A stretch of DNA of 64,000 nt from contig QPMI01000138.1 of NCBI GenBank assembly GCA_004431415.1, forward strand, positions 159,907 to 223,906, read 5' to 3'. This DNA is from Cyanophora paradoxa. Its lineage: Eukaryota; Glaucocystophyceae; Cyanophorales; Cyanophoraceae. The notes under the pieces are model-generated. The model saw nothing but the letters and a program-made list of their open reading frames with translations, searched no databases and was not told the origin of the DNA. The translations under genes were made by a program, and so were the position numbers. Each line of letters starts with the position of its first letter. Positions within the stretch are counted from its first letter, which is position 1. Positions 56,378 through 64,000 of the stretch are shown piece by piece.

Positions 56378-58205
56378 TCAGCGGAACTGGGAGCAGGGGG
56401 CCGGGAAAAAGTCGTCTGGGGCGGGGGCCGCCGGGGTCGCGGCCGGCGGGGCAGCGCCGGGGGCGTGGCCGTGGAAGAGGACCCTGGCAGACTTGCGGGG
56501 GCCCTCGGCGGCCGCCGCGGGGCGCCCCGAGGAGGAATGGGAGGCCGTGGCGGGTACAGCGGCGGCGCGTCGGGCGGAGCGCGCCCGGTTCTCCTTGTCC
56601 GCCTCGTCGCCCTCGGCCTCGGCCGGCGAGGAGCGCGAGCGCTTGCCGGCGCCGCGTCCGCTCGACGCCGGCTTCGCGCTTGCGGGCGGGCCCCGCGGCG
56701 TGGCCGGCTCGACGGCTGGCGCGGCAGATGACGAAGCCCCATCCGCGTTCGCCGCCCCGGAGGCAGGCAGGTGCTGCGAAAGGAAGCGGGTTCGCGAGGC
56801 GGGGGCAGCGCGGTGCGTGGGGCGGGCGCGAGGGGGGGACCGGAAGGCAGGTGACGTAGTACGTTAGGGGCTTGCTCGGGTCATTGAACATGAACCTGCG
56901 CCGAACAGCGCGTGAGAGGGGTACGGGAGAGGCGCGGGGGGAGGGGTACGGAGCGCACGACCGGAAGCCCGGGGGCAGCTGGATGCCCTGGAGGTGGAAG
57001 GGAAAGAAAGCGGCGGCGCCGGGGCCGCCGGCCTCGACCGCGGAGTCGATGAGGGCGATCAGGTTCCGCGCCATCCGCGCGGCGCCCGCCTCGACCTGCC
57101 CGGGCTTCGCGACGGCCACGTTGTGCAGGGACGCGTTCTGCGGGGGAGGCCGGGCCCAGGCGCGTGAGGCCGAGAAGCGGGACCGGGCGGCGGAGGGGCC
57201 GGGCGGGGCGGCGGGGGGGGAGGGGGGGGGCGGAGGGGGGGTACGCGCACGGCGCGGGCGACGACGGCGAGCTCGTCGGCGTTGGCGCGGTGCCCCGGGT
57301 CGGCGGCCTTCTCGCCCTTTAGGTCTGCGCCGCCGCGAGGCGAGTCGGCACGCGTCGGGAGCGGGCGGACGGGCGGGGGGCTCGCGGGGGGGGCCGGGCG
57401 CACGGGTGTTGACGGTGAGGAGGATCGTGGCGGCCTCGCCGCCGCACTCGACGCGCAGGCGCGCCTCCTTCTTCTTCTTCCGCTCCTCGTCCTCCTCCTC
57501 CTTCCGATCATCCTTCTTCCGCTCGCCCTTCTTCTTCTGCTGCCGCTTCTCCGACTCGGCGAAGCGGAGGGCTACGTAGACGGGCGACCCCGCGACCGAG
57601 GCCGCCCCCACCGCCTCGTACCTGATTTGATCCGGCGCGATCCCGATCGATCAGCGGCCGCTCGCCGGGGGGGCGCAGAGGCGGAGAGCGCACGACACGT
57701 TTCCGATGAGGGCGGCGCCGTTGTTGCACCGAACGAAGCTCGCGGGGCCAGCGCCAGCGCCTTCGTTCCCGTCCGCGGGCGAGAGCGAGAGCGTCACGAG
57801 CGGGGCCGGGGATGGATCGGCGTCATTCACGACTGCTGCCGAGATCTGCCGACGAACGAAGGGCGGCGAAAGCGCGAGCGTGAGACACGCGCGCGTCCGG
57901 TCGGGGCGGGCCGTTCAGGGCGGCGCTCACGTGCAGGATGGCGTCCGGGCACTCGACGCGAAACGTCCGATGGCCGCCCGCAGTCGTCATCGAGCGGGGA
58001 CGCCAAGAGCGGAGCTGGACCTGCAAGGACGCGCGCGAGCGCGCGAAATGAGTGATGCGCAGATGGCAACCGACAGGCCACGCACGCGCGATTCCATTTT
58101 GTTGATCGTGTTGATGACGACCCTTGCACCGCCGACTATCAGCGGGGCGGACGTGCTCGCGCCAGTTGCAGTTTCACGACCTCCCCGCGCGTTCGGCGTC
58201 GCCAT
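56378..58205 (-). CDS. Unrecognised KEN-box protein A (copy 1 of duplicated module)
   Basis: Not recognised. ATG 58205: MATPNARGGRETATG, then LIVGGARVVINTINK. Later exons give RTFRVECPDAILHVSA, VTLSLSPADGNEGAGAGPAS, FVRCNNGAALIGNVSCALRL, VGAASVAGSPVYVALRFAES, a Lys/Glu-rich charged run, ARLRVECGGEAATILLTVN, DELAVVARAVR, NASLHNVAVAKPGQVEAGAA, AFFPFHLQGIQLPPGFR and RRFMFNDPSKPLTYYVTCLP. The C-terminal tail is disordered with GDEADKENRARSARR, a KEN tripeptide in a typical context, and ends DDFFPAPCSQFR with a TGA (56378-56380). Alternating short beta strands suggest a compact beta-rich core of about 300 residues. It has a homologue A' with the same order of motifs. KEN is a known degradation signal of the anaphase-promoting complex, so cell-cycle control is possible but only inferred. 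Confidence 0.55.
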
Positions 58206-58944
58206 GGTGCTCTTGCCTCGCTTCCGAAGCGGTCTAACGTGCTTCTATCGGCAATCAGGCTTCACGGCAGGAAGCGGGACACGCCCCCCGGGCTGCAGGC
58301 CGAGATCTGCCGCCAATTTCAGGTTAAGTCAGGCAAGACCGCGTCGCGAGCAGCGTCGGGGCTCCGCAGCGACCGCCTGACCGCGTTCTAGGACGTTCAA
58401 AGTATCCCAGCACAGTTAGAAGTCGTTCACGACGCGGGAGACGCACCGAGCCGCGCTGCAGAACGGATGCGCCGAACTCACCCGATCCTTCGAAGGTGCT
58501 GGGCACCGCTGGACACTTTCCAAGCCTTTTGGAACGACGGAAGAGCGCGCGGAAGCGGTTCGTGGGGGCGGGGGCGATGTGGCCCCAAAGCCACTCAACT
58601 GCGAACAAAGTGGGCTCTACCCCTTGAAGCTGGACGGGTACCGGTAGGCTATCACCCAACGCGAGACAAGTGCACTCCAAACGCGCTTCGAACCCGAACG
58701 CGAACTCGGCGATCGCCTGGAGAGCTCAACGTTCCCACACGGCAGCCGTAGCCGTAGCTCAAAGTTCTCAGGGCGAGCTGTAGCTAGCGGCAACGAAATC
58801 TGCGGGTTCACGCCGCAGTGAGTCTAGCTACATTTGTTGCTGCAAGGATTTGGTCAGTGGCTGACGACCGCGGTTGGCGCGGCAGGGTCGAGCAGCTGAC
58901 TAGCGGAGCTCGTTGACAAGCGACACGTGCGCGCGGAAAGGGAC
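58206..58944. promoter_or_regulatory. Duplicated bidirectional promoter, copy 1
   Basis: 740 bp between head-to-head genes A (-) and B (+). It is closely matched by 62032-62676, for instance over CTTCTATCGGCAATCAGGCT and CGGGACACGCCCCCCGGGCT. Conservation of the spacer at a level similar to the genes shows the whole module was copied. Confidence 0.6.
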
Positions 58945-59702
58945 ATGGGCCGCCCCACCAAGTATGCCACGGACGAAGAACGGCGGGTGGCGAACGCCCT
59001 GTCTAAAAGGCGGTGGAGGGAAAAGCAGCAGCATGCACGTCTGATGCAAGCCAATGCTGCCCTCAGCGGGCGCGAGTCGGCCGCAGGCGCCCGTTCGAAC
59101 GAGGCGGAAGACTCAGCGTTGCAGCTCCAACTCGCTGAGGTCCGCAGCTGAGGATCCGGGGCCGCGAAGATCGGGATTGGCTCAGGCGGCGCACAGGCGC
59201 AGGCGCGGGCCTCGGCAGCCACCGAGCACGCTGCGCGGGCGGAGGCGGCGCTGATGGCCGAGGCGCACCGGCGCGCGGCGGCCGAGGCCGAAGCGGCCAT
59301 CCTCCGCGAGCGGTGCTCGGCGTCCGAGGCGGAGGCGGCCATCCTCCGCGAGCGGTGCTCGCTCTGCCATCGTGTTTCTCGCCTCTCGACTGCGTCTGAT
59401 CACCCGCGCCGCTCAGGCTCGCCGCGGCGGAGGCGGAGCTGGCGATCGTGCGGCAGAGGGAGCACGCCGGGGCCCCAGGCCCGGCGGCGGGCCCCTCGGG
59501 CGCCTCTTCGGCGGCCGGCGACGCGGAGGACTGCCTGCGGGCGGCGGAGCGGGCGGCGGCTGCGGCGGAGCTGGCGGCGGCGCGGCTGGCGTACGAGGCG
59601 GTGCGGCGGGGCTCGGGCTTTGGAGGCGTGGCGGCGGCGGCGCGCGGGCGGCTGCTCGCGGCGCAGGCGCGCGCCCTCGCGCTCGACGAGGCCCCGCCCT
59701 GA
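58945..59702 (+). pseudogene. bZIP/AT-hook-like protein B (copy 1, frameshifted)
   Basis: The preserved part starts at an ATG at 58945: MGRPTKYATDEERRVANALS, then KRRWREKQQHARLMQANAAL. This is an AT-hook-like GRP followed by a basic region and a coiled coil. Relative to copy 2, the upstream ATG is GTG here. A one-base insertion (GTCCGCAGCTGA against GTCCGCACTGA, near 59147) puts a TGA in frame after LQLAEVRS. Downstream the old frame continues open as EAHRRAAAEAEAAILRER, an intron of about 60 nt, then AEAELAIVRQREHAGAPGPA and a C-terminus ALALDEAPP at 59702. It is either a truncated 70-residue basic protein or a decaying copy. Confidence 0.6.
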
Positions 59703-60352
59703 GCCCCGGGCCGGGGGAAGACTTTTCTGAGTGAGCGTAGTTTCCCGTCCACGTGCACAACGTTGCTGCAGCTGCAGCTGCAGCCTGGCAGGCAACGTTG
59801 ACGTCCCGATCGACAGCTCCAGATCTTCTAAGATTCCCGTTCTCACAGTCTTCGAGCTGCAGACCGTCGGACTGATCTCGAGTAGTTTTACCTCTTGAAG
59901 GCTAGACTTATTTATTTACAATTACAAATGCAGAGAGTGATGCGCGCGCCGACGCGCCAGTATTACGAAGATATCGAATTCGAAGGGATTGCGTACGACA
60001 TGCATATGCACTTCAATGATTACATATGGGCGAATTCGAATTGAAAAAGAAAAAGTGCGGCTGTTGGATTATGGATTTGACTGCAGGCCGGCGCCTGTCT
60101 ACATCTCTTCCAAGCTTAAGGAACGAAACGTAACTAAAGCCCGCGCTGGCGAGATCAAAGAAAGAAATGAACCCAGCAAGACTCAAACCAAAAGAATGCG
60201 GGTCTGCCTGAGCCTTCCGGATTCCCGCGAGAAAACGCAGCCTATAGCTACCACTTGACGATGAAAAGAAATGAAAAAACCGATGCAGCCTACACCAAAG
60301 ATGCAGGAACTGCCTGTACAGAAGCACCACCCGAAGCTCAATGAAGCGAAGC
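59703..60352. other. Convergent spacer between modules
   Basis: About 650 bp, AT-richer, no gene supported. It starts with a palindrome-rich CAACGTTGCTGCAGCTGCAGCTGCAGCC near 59759 and separates the two A/B modules. Confidence 0.45.
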
Positions 60353-62031
60353 CTAGCGGAAGGAGGAAGGGGTCGAGACGGGGTTGGCGCTGATCTCGCC
60401 GAGGGCGGCGCGGCGCGTCGGGGGCGGGGGCGGGGGCGGGGCCTTGCCGGCCGGGCGCGGGCTCGTGGAGGTGGAGCGCGGGGTCTTGCCGGCCGTGCGG
60501 GGGGTCTTGGAGGCGGCGCGCTCCATGCACGCCGACGCCGCGACGGGCGCCGCGTTCTCCTTGTCCTCCTCCTCCCCCTCCTCCCCCTCCTCCTCCGCCG
60601 CGCGGGCGGCGCGGGAGCGCTTGGCGCGCTGGTGGCCGCGCGCCCGCGGCTGCTCGCTGGGGGCCGACGCCCGCGGGGTGTCCGGGACGAGGGCCGGGCG
60701 GGGGCTCGACGAGGTGGAGGCGGCCTCCTCCGACCCGCTCGATGCGGTCCGGATAAGGCCCTGCGCCCGCGGGCGCCGGGGCGTCGGGGCGAAGCGGGCG
60801 GCGAGCGGCGCCTGGGGGGCGGCGCGGGGAGGGGTACCGGGAGGCGGGCGACGTGGTAGGTGCAGCCATTGGCGGGGTCCTCCAACATGTAGCTGCGCGA
60901 AGAACGGTGGTGAGAGGGAGCGGGGGAGGGGGAGGAGGGGGGGGGTACGCGGGGGGAGGGGGCGCACTACACGGTCCCCGGAAAGTCGTCGAGGGAGTAC
61001 TTGTGGGGAGAGGGGGCGGCGGCGGCGGCGAGGAGGAGGGCCTGCCTCGCGTGCCGCGCGGCGACCGCCTCGACCTGCCCGGGCTTCGTGACGGCTACGT
61101 CGTACAGGGACGCGTTCTGCGGGCGAGGCCGGGCCAAGGCGCCTCAGGCCGAGAAGCGGGGCCGGGCGGAGGGGGGGGGGTACGCGCGCACGGCGCGGGC
61201 AACGACGGCGAGCTCGTCGGCCGTTGCGCGGTGCCCCGGGTCGGCGGCCTTTTTGCCCTTCAGGTCTGCGCCGCCGCCCCGACGGGGCGCGCTCGTTCGG
61301 CGGCCCGCGGCGAAGGACGGAGCAGGAGCGGGGGGGCCGGGCGCACCCGAGTTGACCCTGAGGAGGACCTCGGCGGCCTCGTCCCCGCACTCGATGCGCA
61401 GGAGCGCCTCCTTGCGCGAGCCAGCGTCCTTCTTCGCGGCGAACTGGATGCTCGAGTGGAACGGAACCGTCCGGGTCGTCGACGCGCCCGCCTTCGTGTA
61501 CCTGGCGCCGGGCGCAGGCCGGGTCAGCGGGCCGTCGGGACCAGCGAGGTCCGGCGGCGAGGGCGGCCGCGGGCGGCGCACTTGGCGTTGCCAGTGAAGA
61601 CCTTCGGGTTCTTGTTCTTCACGAAGCCGGCCCCTTCCGCGTCCTGGAGCTCGAGCTTCGCGCGCGGGGACTGGCCCTCGCTCACGGCGGCCGCCACCAA
61701 CTGCGCATGCCCGGCGCGAAACCGCGAGCGTGGGACGTCGACGCGCGCGGGGGCCCTGGGCCCTGGGCCGGGCGCGCGGGGCCCTCACGTGGAGGATGGC
61801 GTCCGGGAGCTCAATGACGATCCTCTCGCCCGACTCGTCCTCTTCCCACCGGCCACGCCACGCACAGGAGTGTTCCTGCGCGGTTTAGTGAGTCGCGAGC
61901 CTGAGGAAAGCCGGGGCACTGCGCACGTAGGGCTCTTTGTGAAGGGTGATGAACACAAACCGCACACATCCAACGACAAGTTCCGGGATTTCGGCGTCAG
62001 CGCTGACCTGGGTGGCCTCCGGCGTCGCCAT
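60353..62031 (-). CDS. Unrecognised KEN-box protein A' (copy 2 of duplicated module)
   Basis: Not recognised; homologous along its length to gene A. ATG 62031: MATPEATQVSADAEIPELVV, GCVRFVFITLHKEP. Then SGERIVIELPDAILHV, VSEGQSPRAKLELQDAEGAG, FVKNKNPKVFTGNAK, ASTTRTVPFHSSIQFAAKKD, ALLRIECGDEAAEVLLRVN, ADELAVVARAVR, NASLYDVAVTKPGQVEAVAA, and YMLEDPANGCTYHVARLP. The tail again contains a KEN motif (EEDKENAAPVAAS) followed by repeated S/T-P-R words (SKTPRTAGKTPRSTSTSPRP), candidate CDK-type sites. It ends NPVSTPSSFR with a TAG (60353-60355). A and A' differ more in protein sequence than the adjacent B pair and spacer do, which suggests an older split or relaxed constraint. Confidence 0.55.
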
Positions 62032-62676
62032 GGTGCTCCTGCCTCGCTTCAGAAGCGGTGCAACTTGCTTCTATCGGCAATCAGGCTTCACGGCAGGAAG
62101 CGGGACACGCCCCCCGGGCTGCAGGCCGAGATCTGCCGCCAATCTTCAGGTTAAGTCAGGCAAGACCGCGTCGCGAGCAGCGTGGGGGCTCCGCAGCAGC
62201 CGTTTGACCGCGTGCTAGGACGTTCAATGTACCATATCACAGTTAGAAGTCGTTCACGACGCGGGAGACGCACCGAGCCGCGCTGCAGAACCGATGCGCC
62301 GAACTCACCCGGCCGTTCGACGGTGCTGGGCGCCGCCGGACGCTTGCCGGGCGTTTTTGAGACGGTGGAAGAGCCCGCGGGAGCGGTCGGGGGGCGATAT
62401 GGCCCCGAACCCGCCAACTGCGAGCAAAGTGGGCTCTACCCGTACGCGTGCGAGGGAAAACAAGCTGGACGGGTACGCTATCATCCAAGCGAGACAAGTG
62501 CACTCCGAACGCGCTTCCAACACGAACGCGAACTCGGCGATCGCCTGGCTTCTCAAAGTCCCCACGCACGGCAGCAGTTGCCGCACGAAGTTCTCGGGGC
62601 GAGCTGTCGCTAGCGGCAGCGAATTTTGCAGATCTGCACTAGTGAGTATATATCTATCGCTGCAAGGATTTGGTCA
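62032..62676. promoter_or_regulatory. Duplicated bidirectional promoter, copy 2
   Basis: 645 bp between A' (-) and B' (+), nearly identical in long stretches to 58206-58944. Shared words include GGTTAAGTCAGGCAAGACCG and CGTTCACGACGCGGGAGACG. No TATA box is evident. Confidence 0.6.
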
Positions 62677-63677
62677 ATGGCTGACGACCGCGGTTGGCGC
62701 GGCATGGGCCGCCCGCGCAAGTATGCAACGGACGAAGAACGGCGCGCGGCGAACACCGAGGCTGGAAGGCGATGCCGGGAAAAGCAGCGTGCACGTCTGA
62801 TGGAAGCCGAAGAAGCCCTCAGCCGCAGAAGGAGCGAGTCGCCCGCCGGAAGCCAGCAGCTGCATGCGCAGGCCGCCGGCGCCGTTTCGGACCAAACGAA
62901 CGAGTCAGCGTGGCAGCTCCAACTCGCTGAGGTCCGCACTGAGGCCCCGGCTCCACCGCGAAGATCGAGCTCACGTCGCGCACAGGCGCAGGCGCGGGCC
63001 TCGGCGGCCGCCGAGCATGGTGCGCAGGCGGTGGCGGCGCTGATGGCCGAGGCGCACCGGCGCGCGGCGGCCGAGGCCGAAGCGGCCCTCCTCCGCGAGC
63101 GGTGCTCGGCGTCCGAGGCGGAGGCGGCCATCCTCCGCGAGCGGTGCTCGCTCTGCCATCGTGTTTCTCGCCTCTCGACCGCGTCTGATCACCCGCGCCG
63201 CTCAGGCTCGCCGCGGCGGAGGCGGAGCTGGCGATCGTGCGGCAGAGGGAACACGCCGGGGCCCCAGGGCCGGCGGCCGGCCCCTCGGGCGCCTCGCCCG
63301 CGGCCGGCGACGCGGAGGACTGCCTGCGGGCGGCGGAGCGGGCGGCGGCGGCGGCGGAGCTGGCGGCGGCGCGGCTGGCGTACGAGGCGGTGCGGCGGGG
63401 CTCGGGCTTTGGGGCGTGGCGGCGGCGGCGCGCGGGCGGCTGCTCGCGGCGCAGGCGCGCGCCCTCGCGCTCGACGAGGCCCCGCCCTGAGCTTTGCGCC
63501 GGGGGAGGACTCGGCCGCCTCCCCCGCCCTGCAGACCCGCCGCGGCCACCGCCGCATCGAGGCTCGAGGGTCAAGGGACCCCCCGACGGCTCTGCGCCCC
63601 CCGCGGGCCCGGGCGCGGACCCGAGATTAATATTCTTGAACACCTTAAGCTCTTTAGTCCCCGGAGTAGGCGCCTAG
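62677..63677 (+). CDS. bZIP/AT-hook-like protein B' (copy 2)
   Basis: Probable DNA-binding protein. ATG 62677: MADDRGWRGMGRPRKYATDE, then ERRAANTEAGRRCREKQRAR, LMEAEEALSRRRSE. GRPRKY is AT-hook-like, and the Asn/Arg-rich segment with following heptads resembles a bZIP basic region. The middle is a long Ala/Glu-rich coiled coil with a repeated EAEAAILRERCSAS unit. An intron at 63144-63205 (62 nt, GTGCTC...CTCAG) joins RER to LAAAEAELAIVRQREHAGAP. Compared with copy 1, one base is missing near 63411 (TTTGGGGCG against TTTGGAGGCG). This replaces the C-terminus ALALDEAPP by a long Arg/Pro-rich tail that runs to 63677. The frameshift means the last ~85 residues may be spurious. Confidence 0.6.
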
Positions 63678-64000
63678 GCCTGGCACCTGCTCAGTCCTCT
63701 GTTCTTGATTATAAATTCACCGAGAGTCACTCGAGACATGCATGCATATGATGCATATGATCGGACAGCCGTGGAGGCTAGCGCTGTGCACGTGGAGCGC
63801 TAGCCCTAGCGCCGGCTAGTACAGTGCGGCGCGCGGTCCGGTAGGCGGCGGTCCGGTAGGCGGCGGCGAGGATCGAGCTCCGCCGGGCCAGCTGCAGCTG
63901 CAGCCTGAGGCCTAGGCCGGGGCCGCCGGGCCAGACTGAAGCTTGGGCCGGGTACCGGGGTACGCTTAACTTTCGTATTCGAAAAAAAGTGTGATGAAAA
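63678..64000. other. Right-edge spacer
   Basis: About 320 bp with no gene. ATGCATGCATATGATGCATATG near 63739 and two GGTCCGGTAGGCGGC units near 63836-63864 are the only visible structures. Confidence 0.45.

Noticed and set aside
1-64000. Bacterial contamination or operon structure
   Set aside because: Pervasive short introns in conserved eukaryotic genes (SDA1, ADCY10-like cyclase) exclude a bacterial source.

Overview
This is nuclear DNA from a GC-rich, intron-dense eukaryote, most likely a unicellular alga. Genes are split by many introns, mostly about 50-95 nt, that end in CAG and begin with GT or, very often, GC. Gene bodies are strongly GC-rich, while intergenic spacers are AT-richer and full of palindromic words such as CATATG and TGTACATGTACA. 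A RelA/SpoT homologue of the plastid type, a beta-carbonic anhydrase and two class III adenylyl cyclases (one of the animal/protist soluble ADCY10 type) fit a flagellate microalga. Haptophyte-like lineages are a reasonable guess from GC content and GC-AG introns, but the lineage cannot be fixed from this sequence. Exon models were built by hand from reading frame, splice signals and family similarity, so most boundaries are approximate.

Layout. 0.4-2.5 kb (-): bZIP protein with a proline-rich tail. 2.7-7.1 kb (+): RelA/SpoT homologue with intact hydrolase motifs but a degenerate synthetase site. 8.1-9.3 kb (-): beta-carbonic anhydrase. 9.8-14.1 kb (+): GAF-domain adenylyl cyclase. 15.1-17.5 kb (-): two unrecognised genes. 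17.5-21.9 kb: an AT-richer gene desert with tRNA-derived SINE-like retroposons, including an inverted pair. 21.9-27.3 kb (-): SDA1 ribosome-biogenesis factor, two introns of which carry tandem arrays of one 176-bp repeat. 27.8-36.7 kb (+): ADCY10-like soluble adenylyl cyclase, with a 9-nt microexon inside its first catalytic domain. 37.8-42.9 kb: three unrecognised genes. 43.1-44.4 kb (+): phosphoserine phosphatase. 44.7-46.7 kb (-): an unrecognised zinc-ribbon/multi-pass membrane protein built from two tandem repeats. 46.9-48.8 kb (-): a beta-helix protein. 49.0-54.2 kb (-): a large SF1 (UvrD/TRANK1-like) helicase. 54.5-55.8 kb (+): a second, altered copy of the phosphatase. 56.4-63.7 kb: a two-gene divergent module (A on -, B on +) present twice in tandem.

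Connections. The two cyclases give the region a cAMP theme but there is no operon-like logic. The strongest themes are recent duplication (phosphatase, A/B module, zinc-ribbon repeat, 176-bp arrays) and unusual splicing (GC-AG introns, a microexon, C-rich introns whose strand asymmetry follows transcription). Neighbouring genes are mostly divergent or convergent, with 250-1400 bp spacers.
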